46,802 nt of DNA from UBA11889 sp002313255 (GCA_913045265.1 CAJWQX010000024.1:1-46802), one strand, 5' to 3'; numbered from the stretch's first letter, positions 8,437-17,934 are shown. Notes: generated by a model not told the origin, from the sequence alone. Program-made: numbers and translations.

Positions 8437-9042
8437 TTAGTTGTTCGGATTATTTTCACTGCTATCTGACTCAAGCCCCGTGTTGTGTGGGAGCAGTTGG
8501 CTACGGTAAAGGTAGAAATAACTCGCGATTACCAAAGCAAGGGTAAGAACAAAACCGGCGACCGGCTTGTATGCCATCCACACTTGTATTGAAAATTGAT
8601 ACGCGACATAGAGATTCACGGCACCCATCGTGAACCAGCCCGTTGCCCATCCCCAGGTAAGGTGCTTCCACGCACGATCGGGCAAGTCGAGCGAGAGAAA
8701 TCTCCCGAGAGCGTCACGAATGAAGTGCCCGTCCCCGATAAATCGACTGCTCACGATTGCTAGTGCAGCGCCCCAATGAAAGATGGTGGGTTTCCATTGT
8801 ATGAAAACGACGTTTTGAAAGACCAGGGTCATACCCCCAAAAATCATCGCAAGCCAAAAAAATAGTCCGATCATCGCGGAAATTTTCCAGCCGTAGAGTT
8901 TCATGACCAACACTTGTATGAAGGCGCTGACCATTAATCCTGCGGTCGCTAGATAAATGTCCCAGTTTCCGAAAATTGCCCAGTTACCAAAGTAAAGGGC
9001 GGCGAAAACCAAGCCTGGTAGAGCCTCAAGAAACTTTTTCAT
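8437..9042 (-). CDS. yciB: Inner-membrane septation protein A family (YciB/IspZ)
   Basis: A polytopic inner-membrane protein implicated in cell-envelope integrity and septation; its molecular activity is not settled. 201 residues with about five to six hydrophobic segments. The opening KKFLEALPGLVFAALYF is characteristic, as are the Trp-rich WKPTIFHWGAALAI and WKHLTWGWATGWFTMGAVNLYVAY, here quoted in part. The C-terminus is a short polar, Asn/Ser-rich tail. It is in the same direction as pdxJ, with a 63-base gap, and divergent from trpS. The ORF is complete. Confidence 0.92.
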   Translation of the reverse strand: MKKFLEALPGLVFAALYFGNWAIFGNWDIYLATAGLMVSAFIQVLVMKLYGWKISAMIGLFFWLAMIFGGMTLVFQNVVFIQWKPTIFHWGAALAIVSSRFIGDGHFIRDALGRFLSLDLPDRAWKHLTWGWATGWFTMGAVNLYVAYQFSIQVWMAYKPVAGFVLTLALVIASYFYLYRSQLLPHNTGLESDSSENNPNN

Positions 9043-9337
9043 GGGGCATATTCGATAGGAGAGACAGGGGGTAAGCGCGGTGCGTCGAAGCAGTGTCGAA
9101 CTCGGATCTCACAATTTCTTCTCCCTGAAACAGCTATTAAGTTAATGGGATAACGAGCACTTACAGTTCGGCGGTCGGAATCATCCGGTATCGGTGTCTG
9201 AAGGTCCAGTCTCAACACGCCTCTTAGAAGAAGCTCTACGCATAAACCGTGGTCTGGAGTCCGGGACTTACCTATAATGTCATGGTTCGAATTCGACAGA
9301 TGAACTTGATACGTCTTCGACAATCGCGGGATTTCCT
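9043..9337. other. Divergent yciB/trpS intergenic region, no gene recognised
   Basis: 295 bases between two divergent genes. A 94-codon frame runs through it on the minus strand but resembles no family I know and runs into the yciB start, so I do not call it. The only clear signal is a perfect TATAAT at 9273-9278 on the plus strand. The region otherwise probably holds the two divergent promoters and leaders. Confidence 0.5.
9250..9278 (+). promoter_or_regulatory. Candidate trpS promoter (-10 TATAAT)
   Basis: A perfect -10 hexamer TATAAT at 9273-9278 lies 59 bases before the trpS start, in the correct orientation. The -35 at 17-base spacing is poor (TGGTCT), so strength may depend on an activator or on context. 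Sequence inspection only. Confidence 0.35.
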
Positions 9338-10552
9338 TTGAGCAGCAACGACTCGGAACGACGAGTCGTATCGGGGATGCGGCCTACCGGTCGACTGCAT
9401 ATCGCCCATCACCACGGGGTGTTGAAGAATTGGGTCCGGCTTCAGCACGAGTTCGATTGTTTCTTCTTTGTCGCTGATTGGCATGCACTAACGACGCATT
9501 ACCAAGAAACGGGTGATATTGAACAATTCACTCTCGACACGGTGATAGATTGGCTGGCTGCCGGAATCAGTCCAGGATCGTGCACGATCTTCGTGCAGAG
9601 CCGAGTGCCGGAACATGCGGAATTGCACTTGCTGTTGTCGATGATTACTCCGAACAGCTGGCTTGAGCGGGTTCCCAGTTACAAGGACCAGATCGCAAAG
9701 CTGAAAGACCATGATCTCGATACGTACGGCTTTCTTGGTTACCCGTTGTTACAGAGTGCGGATATATTGATTTATCGCGCGGGTAGTGTCCCGGTTGGTG
9801 CTGACCAGGTCGCTCACGTCGAACTGAGTCGTGAGATAGCGAGGCGGTTCAATCACATTTACGGCCGTGAGCCTCAATTTGAACAACATGCGGAATCGGC
9901 GATAAGAAAGATGGGCCGAAAGCCGGCGAGACTCTATAGCGCTGCGCGAAAGGAATACCTAGAGAGAGGCGATACCGAAGCACTTGAACGCGCCCGGGCG
10001 CTACTTGCAGAACAGCAAAATCTCTCGATTGGTGATCGTGAGCGGCTCTTTGGGTATTTAGAAGGAGGTGGTCGAATTATCCTTCCTGAACCCCAGGCAC
10101 TGTTGACAGACACTCCCAAAGTTCCTGGCCTCGATGGCGAAAAGATGTCGAAGTCGTTAAATAACACGCTTCGGCTACGAGAAGACCCGATCGTCGTTGA
10201 ACAGAAAATCCGAACCATGCAAACCGATCCTCAACGAGTGCGACGCGACGATCCCGGCGATCCCAGCAAGTGCCCCGTTTTCGAACTGCACGAGATCTAT
10301 TCGGAAAAGGACGTTAGGCAATGGGCTTCGAACGGTTGTCGGACTGCAGGAATCGGATGCGTCGACTGTAAAGGACCTCTAATAGATGCGATCAATAAGG
10401 AGCAGGCGCCTTTTATTGAACGGGCGGAACAATTTGAAAATAACCATGATTTGGTACGTTCGATCGTCATTGAAGGCTCAGAAGCAGCAAGGGACGTCGC
10501 GCGAGAAACACTTGAAGATGTCCGAAGTGCCATAGGGATTTCGTATCGATGA
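9338..10552 (+). CDS. trpS: Tryptophanyl-tRNA synthetase
   Basis: Class I synthetase charging tRNA-Trp. 404 residues from a TTG start; E. coli TrpS is 334. The start is set by the need to include RRVVSGMRPTGRLHIAHHHG, the ATP-binding HIGH-type segment (here HIAHHHG). The first in-frame ATG falls inside this motif. The KMSKS loop is perfect at residues 269-273. The extra length is a charged insertion at about 195-255 (ARKEYLERGDTEALERARAL region), between the Rossmann core and KMSKS. Long TrpS forms of this sort occur in other gammaproteobacteria. The gene overlaps scpA by ATGA. Confidence 0.94.
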   Translation: MSSNDSERRVVSGMRPTGRLHIAHHHGVLKNWVRLQHEFDCFFFVADWHALTTHYQETGDIEQFTLDTVIDWLAAGISPGSCTIFVQSRVPEHAELHLLLSMITPNSWLERVPSYKDQIAKLKDHDLDTYGFLGYPLLQSADILIYRAGSVPVGADQVAHVELSREIARRFNHIYGREPQFEQHAESAIRKMGRKPARLYSAARKEYLERGDTEALERARALLAEQQNLSIGDRERLFGYLEGGGRIILPEPQALLTDTPKVPGLDGEKMSKSLNNTLRLREDPIVVEQKIRTMQTDPQRVRRDDPGDPSKCPVFELHEIYSEKDVRQWASNGCRTAGIGCVDCKGPLIDAINKEQAPFIERAEQFENNHDLVRSIVIEGSEAARDVARETLEDVRSAIGISYR

Positions 10553-11421
10553 GTAATATTGCCGATGAATCGGGTCAGTCGGGTGATGATGTGTCTATAA
10601 AACCAATTGTCGAAACTGAACCGGATGATCGAGTCGTTGCGATTGTTCGAGGGCAAGTGGTGGAACAACTTCCAGACGATCTTTATATACCTCCCGATGC
10701 CCTCGAAGTGGTTCTTGAAGCATTTGAAGGGCCTTTGGATCTTTTGCTATACCTAATTCGGCGACAAAACCTCGATGTTCTCGAGATTCGGGTTGCGGAA
10801 ATTACACACCAGTATATGCAATACATCGAGCTAATGTCCGTCCTGCAACTTGAGTTAGCCGGTGAATATCTGGTCATGGCTGCGATGTTGGCGGAGATTA
10901 AGTCGCGAATGTTGCTTCCCCGGGAAAGTGATGTCGATGTGGATGAAACCGATCCGCGCGCCGAGTTAATCCGTCGGCTTCAAGAATACGAAGTATTTAA
11001 GGAAGCTGCTGCGAACATTGACGCCATGCCCCGGATCGAGCGTGACGTACATGTCGCTACGGTCGAAAAACCCGAGCTTGTTCGAGCACAATTGGATCCC
11101 GGCGTGGACTTTCGTGAATTAGCGATCGCGCTTGCTGAAGTGCTCAATCGGGTCGAGTTATATAAACGTCATTCAATTACGGCGGAACCGCTCTCGGTTC
11201 GCGAGAGAATGTCAAAAATACTCGACCAAATAGCAGGAGTCAGCGGCTTTTTGAATTTTCCAGAGCTGTTCGAACTCGAAGAGGGTCGAAAAGGCGTCAT
11301 CGTCACGTTTCTGGCGTTGCTTGAGTTAATGCGGGAAGGCCTGGTTGATGTCTCTCAGAATGAGCCGTACTCGCCGATATATGTGCTTATAGGGAGTGAA
11401 GTGATCGAGGATAAAGAATGA
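10549..11421 (+). CDS. scpA: Segregation and condensation protein A (kleisin)
   Basis: The kleisin subunit that bridges SMC heads in the bacterial condensin. 290 residues. After about 45 poorly conserved, acidic residues the ScpA signature FEGPLDLLLYLIRRQNLDVL is exact, followed by LELAGEYLVMAAMLAEIKSR. The C-terminal winged-helix part contains VIVTFLALLELMREG, typical of ScpA. It overlaps trpS upstream and scpB downstream, each by 4 bases, so the three are almost certainly one transcript. No SMC gene lies in the window. Confidence 0.94.
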   Translation: MSNIADESGQSGDDVSIKPIVETEPDDRVVAIVRGQVVEQLPDDLYIPPDALEVVLEAFEGPLDLLLYLIRRQNLDVLEIRVAEITHQYMQYIELMSVLQLELAGEYLVMAAMLAEIKSRMLLPRESDVDVDETDPRAELIRRLQEYEVFKEAAANIDAMPRIERDVHVATVEKPELVRAQLDPGVDFRELAIALAEVLNRVELYKRHSITAEPLSVRERMSKILDQIAGVSGFLNFPELFELEEGRKGVIVTFLALLELMREGLVDVSQNEPYSPIYVLIGSEVIEDKE

Positions 11422-12197
11422 TCGAGATCGGGAAGATCCGAAGAATCGTTGAGGCAGCGCTATTGGTGGCTGGCGAGCCGGTATCGGTCGAACAACTTGA
11501 GCGACTTTTTGTAGACGGGGATCTGAATGGTGAAGAGCCCCGAGCCTTATTGAGAAAAGTGCTCGGAGAAATCGAAACAGATTGTGAAGAGAGGGGTTAC
11601 GAGCTCGTGAGGGTAGCCTCTGGGTATAGATTTCAAGTACGGCAGGCGCTGTCGGAATGGATTAGCCGACTTTGGGAACAGAAACCGCCTAGATATTCGA
11701 GGGCTTTGTTGGAGACCCTTGCGTTGATTGCATATCGACAACCGGCGACGCGAGGCGATATCGAGGAAGTGAGGGGTGTTAGCGTTAGTGCCAATATCAT
11801 GCGGACGTTAAGGGAGCGGGGTTGGATTAGAGAGATAGGACGTCGCGAAGTTCCTGGCCGTCCGGCCCTTTACGCAACGACGAGAGGATTTCTCGATTAC
11901 TTTAACCTGAAATCACTCGGTGAATTGCCGCCATTGTCGGAAATAAAAGCGCTGATCGAACCTGTTCTATTCCAAGAGGCAGATGAAGATCGCGACGTGG
12001 CCGATGGCTCTAAAACTCTGGTTGAACCCGGGACTAAACAGAATGTGGTAACGCTTGAGGACGGTATCAACGAATCTTCAAGATTTGATGAGTCCGACGG
12101 AAACAGGGGTGAAGATGGGGACGAACTATACCCGCAAAAAAATGATGACGAAGTGCGACCGTTAGCTGAGGTTGTAAAACTTCCGACGCCGGACTGA
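11418..12197 (+). CDS. scpB: Segregation and condensation protein B
   Basis: Winged-helix partner that dimerises and binds ScpA in the SMC condensin complex. 259 residues. The N-terminal domain begins IRRIVEAALLVAGEPVSVEQL. The second winged helix carries the signature LETLALIAYRQPATRGDIEEVRGV (in part), then RPALYATTRGFLDYFNL, close to family consensus. The last 70 or so residues are acidic and look disordered. The start overlaps the scpA stop by 4 bases; rluB follows 13 bases after the stop. Confidence 0.94.
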   Translation: MIEIGKIRRIVEAALLVAGEPVSVEQLERLFVDGDLNGEEPRALLRKVLGEIETDCEERGYELVRVASGYRFQVRQALSEWISRLWEQKPPRYSRALLETLALIAYRQPATRGDIEEVRGVSVSANIMRTLRERGWIREIGRREVPGRPALYATTRGFLDYFNLKSLGELPPLSEIKALIEPVLFQEADEDRDVADGSKTLVEPGTKQNVVTLEDGINESSRFDESDGNRGEDGDELYPQKNDDEVRPLAEVVKLPTPD

Positions 12198-12210
12198 GTG
12201 AACAGCTTCC

Positions 12211-13044
12211 TTGAAAACCGAGAAACTGCAAAAAGTACTTGCCTCTCGTGGCGTGGGATCGCGTCGTGAAATGGAGCGGTGGATTCAAGCTGGACGCGTT
12301 GTGGTTGACGGTCGAGTTGCGACGCTCGGACAGCGAGTTACGGAAGTAGAGAAAATCGTAGTTGATGGTCGGGAACTTGCCGCACGGAAATCGACGCCAC
12401 TACGAGTGCTATTGATGAACAAACGGGTTGGAACGATTGTCTCAGCTGCTCCAACGGACAATTTGGCTTCCGTTTTCGATGAATTGCCGGCATTGACAGG
12501 AAGCCGGTGGATTTCGGTAGGACGTCTGGATGTCAATACGAGCGGACTCTTATTGTTCGTTAACGACGGTTTGTTAGCACATCGGCTCATGCATCCGAGT
12601 ACAGGTATCGATCGCGAGTACGCCGTGCGGGTTGAAGGCAAGCTAGAAGAAATGGGTATCCAGCAACTAAAGAACGGCGTACTGATCGATGGTGAGATTG
12701 GTCGATTCTCCGATATACGTTATTACAACGGACAAGGGTCTAATCATTGGTATCACGTTGTGCTAATGGAGGGTCGTAATCGAGAAGTTCGACTTTTGTT
12801 TGCTAGTCAGGGTGTGAAAGTCACTCGTCTAAAACGAGTCCGCTTTGGACCAGTGGTTCTTCCTTCATCGCTACGACGGGGCCAATTGATGGAATTGCGC
12901 TCGGATGATGTTCGACGCATTTGCGATCTACTGAAGGTTGGGTTTGTACGATCAGACTCGAATAAAAGTAAAAAGTTTAATGCCGGGAATTCTGTATTGA
13001 TTCCGTATCCCGGGCTATCGGCTCCAAAAGTCGGTCGTAACTAA
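12211..13044 (+). CDS. rluB: 23S rRNA pseudouridine synthase RluB
   Basis: Converts U2605 of 23S rRNA to pseudouridine. 277 residues from a TTG start 13 bases after scpB. Starting there gives MKTEKLQKVLASRGVGSRRE, the proper start of the S4 RNA-binding domain. The catalytic motif is WISVGRLDVNTSGLLLF with the nucleophilic aspartate, followed by HPSTGIDREYAVRV and EGRNREVRLLF. It sits next to scpB, the usual RluB position, which favours RluB over RluE or RluF. The C-terminal tail is basic and short. Confidence 0.92.
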   Translation: MKTEKLQKVLASRGVGSRREMERWIQAGRVVVDGRVATLGQRVTEVEKIVVDGRELAARKSTPLRVLLMNKRVGTIVSAAPTDNLASVFDELPALTGSRWISVGRLDVNTSGLLLFVNDGLLAHRLMHPSTGIDREYAVRVEGKLEEMGIQQLKNGVLIDGEIGRFSDIRYYNGQGSNHWYHVVLMEGRNREVRLLFASQGVKVTRLKRVRFGPVVLPSSLRRGQLMELRSDDVRRICDLLKVGFVRSDSNKSKKFNAGNSVLIPYPGLSAPKVGRN

Positions 13045-13115
13045 CACGTCTTTAGCGAGTCGTCGGTACGGGCGGTGATCTTGACGCGATTCGTGATGCC
13101 AAAGGGGGTAAGGGG

Positions 13116-13814
13116 CTACGGCTTTTGGGCGTATACGAGATAGTTAACGGAAGGGTTGGTAACTAGCTTGCAACCACGAGTCAGCGGATTGTAGCTATAG
13201 CCACTGATGTCTTTTATTAATAGACCGGCATCTCGAACAGCGCTGGCGAGTTCGCTGGGCTTAATGAACTTATCGTAGTCGTGCGTTCCACGCGGTAAAA
13301 GATTCAGAACATACTCGGCACCAAGGACAGCCATCACGTAAGCCTTCGCATTACGATTAATTGTCGATAGAAATACCATGCCGCCGGGACGAGTCAGCTT
13401 GGCAAGTGCCCAAACAGTAGAACGATAGTCAGGTACGTGTTCTAGCATCTCCAACGAGGCCACTACGTCAAATGATTCAGGTTCTACTTCGGCAAAAGAT
13501 TCCGCGGTGGTTTCTAAGTATCGGATCTTTTCGCCCATTTGGGTCTCGATCGCGTGCAATCGAGCGACTTTCAGCGGGCCAGACGCCACATCAATACCGG
13601 TCGTTACGGCGCCAAGTTCGGCGAGACTTTGCGTCAGGATTCCGCCACCACAGCCGACTTCTAGTACGCGAAGACCAGCCACCGCTGCCCTATCGTCGAT
13701 ATATTTCAGTCGCGTGCTGTTAATGTCATGTAACGGACGGAATTCGCCGTCGGGATCCCACCAACGATGTGCTAGCGATTCGAATTTTTGGATTTCATTG
13801 GGGTCGACGTTCAT
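13116..13814 (-). CDS. ubiG: Ubiquinone biosynthesis O-methyltransferase UbiG
   Basis: SAM-dependent methyltransferase carrying out both O-methylations of ubiquinone synthesis. About 232 residues from ATG 13814, which overlaps the mtaD stop as ATGA; an in-frame ATG at 13835 would add seven residues. The N-terminus NVDPNEIQKFESLAHRWWDP is diagnostic of UbiG. The SAM motif I is VLEVGCGGGILTQSLAELGA. Further matches are EMLEHVPD, FLSTINRNAKAYVMAVLGAEY and GTHDYDKFIKPSEL. It pairs with mtaD as a two-gene operon, an arrangement seen in other gammaproteobacteria. Confidence 0.94.
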   Translation of the reverse strand: MNVDPNEIQKFESLAHRWWDPDGEFRPLHDINSTRLKYIDDRAAVAGLRVLEVGCGGGILTQSLAELGAVTTGIDVASGPLKVARLHAIETQMGEKIRYLETTAESFAEVEPESFDVVASLEMLEHVPDYRSTVWALAKLTRPGGMVFLSTINRNAKAYVMAVLGAEYVLNLLPRGTHDYDKFIKPSELASAVRDAGLLIKDISGYSYNPLTRGCKLVTNPSVNYLVYAQKP

Positions 13815-15130
13815 ATTGAAATCTTGTCGCGCCACGTTTGAGCTATGGCGATAACTTCGTTGACATCGAGACCTTTGTAGGATCCGTTTTCGTATAGGAG
13901 TCTCCCTTCAACCCAGGTGTGGCTGACCTGGTTGGCGGCAGATGTATGGATGAGTTGGGCATGGGCATCAAACAAAGGTTGAAGACTCGGGCTGTCGATG
14001 TCTATTGCGATTAAATCGGCCGCTTTGCCCGGCTCGATTGATCCGATTTCAGCTTCCAACCCCAGTGCTCGTGCTCCACCCAACGTTGCGGATTCAAGGA
14101 TTTGGTCAGAGCGGACACGAGACGGCTTCTCGTTACCGTAGTTTGCGAGTAGCGCAGCGAGGCGAGCTTCGCCCAACAGATCAAGGGCGTTATTTGAAGC
14201 CGCTCCATCGGTACCTACGGCTACTGTGATGCCCGCCGCGTAAAGTTCAGCGATCGGGCACGTACCGCTGTTGAGCTTTAGATTGGAATAAGGACAGTGA
14301 ATCACTTTGACGCCACGTTCGGCGATACGTTGAATTTCTTCTTGAGTCAGAGTCGTCATGTGGACGGCCTGCAATTCTGGTACCAGCATTCCGTGCTGGT
14401 CTAAGTACTCAATCCAGGAGCAGCCTAATTTCTCGTGGGCCTTACGTACTTCCTGTGGCGTTTCATGAATATGCATTTGGACGGGGATGCCAATTTCAGC
14501 CGCCAGCGTGAATACTCGGGTCAAGGTGTTTTTCGCCACGGAATAGGCTGCGTGTGGGCCAAACGCTGGATGAATGGTTTTAGCACTTCGATAGCTATCG
14601 TTAAGCTCCACCCCTCGATGGATGCATTCGTCCGCTGTATTCGAATATGGATTGCGTTGCTCTATTACGGGGAATGCAATCTGGGCGCGAAAGCCCAATT
14701 CGGCGGCAATGGCCGCGGTCACTTCGGGGAAGTAGTACATGTCGCTGGCGGTGGTTATTCCACGGCTCACCATTTCGGCGATCGCTAGTCGTGTTCCGGC
14801 CGCGACGAAGTCCCGGGAAACGATTTGGGTTTCCAGTGGCCAGATCACCTCGCGTAACCAGGTGTCGAGAAGGTGGCCTTCTCCTAAACCGCGCATTAAA
14901 GACATCGCGAGATGTCCGTGTGCATTTATTAAGCCGGGCATCACGATGTGATGTCCCAAGTCGATTCGTGCAGCTTCAGGATGATTCTTCAGTAGAGAGC
15001 GATTCGAGTCGACTGCAAGAATACGACCGTTTTCTACAACAACACCGTGGTCATCTAAAACCGTGTTCGAAGGCGAGATAGGTAATAAATGTCGTGCGAG
15101 AAGTAGTGTTTTAACAGTCAGATCTGGCAT
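13811..15130 (-). CDS. mtaD: 5-methylthioadenosine / S-adenosylhomocysteine deaminase-type amidohydrolase (TRZ/ATZ family)
   Basis: Metal-dependent deaminase of the amidohydrolase superfamily, probably acting on methylthioadenosine or S-adenosylhomocysteine. 439 residues. The metal HxH lies in GLINAHGHLAMSLMRG, with a third His in MHIHETPQEV, another in VIHCPYSNLKL and the metal Asp in VAVGTDGAASNN. HLLDTWLREVIWPLE is typical of this subfamily. The gene is cotranscribed with ubiG, whose SAM reactions release S-adenosylhomocysteine, a plausible functional link that is my inference. It is divergent from gyrA. The exact substrate is uncertain. Confidence 0.85.
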   Translation of the reverse strand: MPDLTVKTLLLARHLLPISPSNTVLDDHGVVVENGRILAVDSNRSLLKNHPEAARIDLGHHIVMPGLINAHGHLAMSLMRGLGEGHLLDTWLREVIWPLETQIVSRDFVAAGTRLAIAEMVSRGITTASDMYYFPEVTAAIAAELGFRAQIAFPVIEQRNPYSNTADECIHRGVELNDSYRSAKTIHPAFGPHAAYSVAKNTLTRVFTLAAEIGIPVQMHIHETPQEVRKAHEKLGCSWIEYLDQHGMLVPELQAVHMTTLTQEEIQRIAERGVKVIHCPYSNLKLNSGTCPIAELYAAGITVAVGTDGAASNNALDLLGEARLAALLANYGNEKPSRVRSDQILESATLGGARALGLEAEIGSIEPGKAADLIAIDIDSPSLQPLFDAHAQLIHTSAANQVSHTWVEGRLLYENGSYKGLDVNEVIAIAQTWRDKISI

Positions 15131-15274
15131 CTACGCGAGTATAGCGGAACGGTATTGCAAAACCGGTTAGAGGTTGAGCCAAAACCCCCAGAAGATGGTT
15201 TGAACATGGTAGAATCAACCTGTGCACGGCACCGTGATTTAACGACTGGATGACCACCTTGTTTCCTTCTTCTG

Positions 15275-17899
15275 ATGTCTGAAGACGAAAACTCGACAGA
15301 GTCGGAAAGTGGTTCCGGATCGGGCGGCGACGATGTCGTTGCTGGAGGGCTGCCCCCAGGGGGAGCAGAAATCTCTCCGGTAAATATCGAGGACGAACTG
15401 CGCGAGTCGTTTCTTGGTTACGCAATGAGCGTGATCGTTTCACGCGCATTGCCAGATATTCGGGACGGTCTTAAACCGGTTCACCGACGCGTACTGTTCG
15501 CCATGAGCGAACTGAATAACACCTATAACCGCAGCCCGATCAAAGGTGCGCGAGTATCCGGTGAAGTCATGGGGAAATATCACCCGCATGGTGATCTTTC
15601 TATATACGAAACCATTGTCCGTATGGCGCAGCCTTGGAACATGCGGTACATGCTCGTAGACGGCCAAGGCAATTTCGGCTCGATTGACGGGGACCCTGCA
15701 GCGGCTTCCCGATATACCGAAGTTCGCATGACCCGTTTTGCCAGTGACTTATTGGCCGACCTGGATATGCAAACGGTCGAATTTGAAGACAATTACGATG
15801 AGACGCTGACAATGCCGTCGGTGCTGCCAACACGGGTGCCAAACTTACTCGTTAACGGGTCGACCGGCATTGCGGTTGGGATGGCGACCAATATCCCGCC
15901 TCATAATTTGCGCGAAGTGGTTGACGGCTGTTTAGCACTGCTTGAAAACCCGGAACTCTCTGTCGATTCGTTGATGGAGCACGTTCATGGACCTGACTTT
16001 CCTACTGCTGGGATCATCAACGGACGTGCGGGAATCGTTCAGGCGTACAGAACAGGGCGCGGGCGCATATTCGTCAGAGCTCGCGCCAAAGTCGAAGGTA
16101 AAGACACTGGCAAAGAATCGATCATCGTCACGGAAGTTCCGTACCAGTTAACCACCAGAAAATTGATCGAACGGATAGCCGAGCTCGTAAAAGATAAAAG
16201 GGTTGAGGGCATCACCGAGATTCGCGATGAGTCCGATAGGGATGGCCTGAGAATTGTTATCGAACTACGGCGTGGCGAACCGGGCGAAGTCGTTCTAAAC
16301 AATCTATACGCCCAAACTCAGATGCAGTCTGTATTCGGAATTAACTGTCAAGCGATCGTTGATGGACGACCGAAACAGGTTAATTTGAAGGAAATGTTGG
16401 AGGCGTTTCTAGGGCACCGTCGCGAGGTGATTACACGTCGGACGCTATTCCTGCTGCGGCGGGCGCGCCAACGCGGGCATCTTCTCGAGGGCCAGATTGT
16501 CGCACTAGAAAATATTGATGCCGTCGTCGAGCTAATTCGGAAATCGCAGAACGCGGCGGAGGCACGAGCGGCTTTGTTGGGCCGTGGTTGGGAGTCGGAC
16601 ACCATCGCGAAACTGATGGAGAAGGTCGGTCCAGACGCTTGTCGCCCTCTAGATCTCGACGATGCGTATGGGTTGCGCGGCGGCGTCTATAACCTATCCG
16701 AAGAACAAGCACAGTCGATTCTCGACATGCGACTTCATCGACTGACAGCGCTTGAGAAGAATCAATTGATTGAAGAATACGAAGGAATTCTTGCAGAAAT
16801 CGAGGAGCTACAACAAATATTGGGCTCGAGTGATCGATTGCATGCCGTGATTCGGGACGAATTGCACGAGATTCGGGAAAATTACGGGGACGACCGTAGA
16901 ACTGAAATTCTAAGCTCTCAATTGGATTTGACGGCGGAGGACCTGATAACCGAAGAAGACATGGTGGTGACTGTATCTCATCAGGGGTATGCCAAGACTC
17001 AGCCTCTCGAGGTATATCAAGCTCAGCGCCGTGGTGGGCGGGGACGTATGGCGACAACGGTGAACGATGAGGACTTTGTCGAGCATCTAGTTATAGCGAA
17101 TAGTCACGAAACCCTTCTTTGTTTCTCGAACGCTGGAAAAGTTTACTGGTTGAAGGTCTATCAAATACCGCAAGGGAGTCGAGGTGCAAAGGGTCGGCCG
17201 CTCATCAATATGTTGCCGCTCGAAGATGGCGAGCGCATTACCGCCATACAGCCTGTTGGCGATTTCGATGACGATTCTTTCGTTTTCATGGCGACGGCGA
17301 ACGGCACGGTCAAGAAAACGCCGCTGGAACAATTTTCGCGCCCGAGACCAAGTGGCTTGATTGCTTTGGAGCTGGAAGATGGCAACACGCTCGTCGGCGT
17401 ATCGATGACGGATGGGCACCGTGACATCTTGCTGGTTTCGAGTGTGGGTAAAGCGGTCCGTTTCAAAGAGTCAGATGTACGTGCAGTGGGTCGAACGGCC
17501 CGCGGTGTACGGGGGATTCGGTTATTGGCCGACCAGCACCTAATTTCTCTTATTGTTCCTGAGGATGGCGGGTACATGTTGACCGCTGCCGAGTTTGGAT
17601 ACGGCAAGCGTACCTTGCTCAGCGAGTTCCCGGTGAGAGGCCGTGGGACGCAAGGTGTTATAGCTATTCAGACTTCGAAACGAAACGGGGATGTCGTTGG
17701 CGCTCGACAGGTATTTGAGGGCGACGAGATCATGTTGATAAGTGACCAAGGAACGCTCGTTCGAACGTCAGTCGACGAAATTTCTGTGGTCGGTCGAAAT
17801 ACCCAGGGTGTTCGACTCATTGCTTTACGCGATACCGAAAAGTTAGTAGGACTCGAGCGCATTGTCGAAACCGATTCGAGCACGCTAGCCGAGCAGTAA
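15275..17899 (+). CDS. gyrA: DNA gyrase subunit A
   Basis: The breakage-reunion subunit of DNA gyrase, which introduces negative supercoils. 874 residues. The catalytic tyrosine is residue 147 (SRYTEVR) and the GyrA-box QRRGGRG marks the DNA-wrapping C-terminal beta-pinwheel. Before the conserved ISPVNIEDELRESFLGYAMS there are about 25 extra residues rich in Ser, Gly, Asp and Glu. In the quinolone-binding segment HPHGDLSIYETIVRM the residues equivalent to E. coli Ser83 and Asp87 are Leu108 and Glu112. The gene is divergent from mtaD and begins the serC-pheA-hisC-tyrA-cmk-rpsA run, 35 bases before serC. Confidence 0.97.
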   Translation: MSEDENSTESESGSGSGGDDVVAGGLPPGGAEISPVNIEDELRESFLGYAMSVIVSRALPDIRDGLKPVHRRVLFAMSELNNTYNRSPIKGARVSGEVMGKYHPHGDLSIYETIVRMAQPWNMRYMLVDGQGNFGSIDGDPAAASRYTEVRMTRFASDLLADLDMQTVEFEDNYDETLTMPSVLPTRVPNLLVNGSTGIAVGMATNIPPHNLREVVDGCLALLENPELSVDSLMEHVHGPDFPTAGIINGRAGIVQAYRTGRGRIFVRARAKVEGKDTGKESIIVTEVPYQLTTRKLIERIAELVKDKRVEGITEIRDESDRDGLRIVIELRRGEPGEVVLNNLYAQTQMQSVFGINCQAIVDGRPKQVNLKEMLEAFLGHRREVITRRTLFLLRRARQRGHLLEGQIVALENIDAVVELIRKSQNAAEARAALLGRGWESDTIAKLMEKVGPDACRPLDLDDAYGLRGGVYNLSEEQAQSILDMRLHRLTALEKNQLIEEYEGILAEIEELQQILGSSDRLHAVIRDELHEIRENYGDDRRTEILSSQLDLTAEDLITEEDMVVTVSHQGYAKTQPLEVYQAQRRGGRGRMATTVNDEDFVEHLVIANSHETLLCFSNAGKVYWLKVYQIPQGSRGAKGRPLINMLPLEDGERITAIQPVGDFDDDSFVFMATANGTVKKTPLEQFSRPRPSGLIALELEDGNTLVGVSMTDGHRDILLVSSVGKAVRFKESDVRAVGRTARGVRGIRLLADQHLISLIVPEDGGYMLTAAEFGYGKRTLLSEFPVRGRGTQGVIAIQTSKRNGDVVGARQVFEGDEIMLISDQGTLVRTSVDEISVVGRNTQGVRLIALRDTEKLVGLERIVETDSSTLAEQ

Positions 17900-17934
17900 T
17901 CGTCCCAGGCCGGCCTCATCAGATCGCCCCAACC

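Noticed and set aside
9039..9323. Minus-strand 94-codon frame between yciB and trpS
   Set aside because: No recognisable family, runs into the yciB start and lacks a clear ribosome-binding site; likely a chance frame in a divergent promoter region.
16431..17057. 208-codon antisense frame inside gyrA
   Set aside because: Fully inside a strongly conserved gene, with Arg/Pro/Ser-rich translation and no similarity; a shadow frame.
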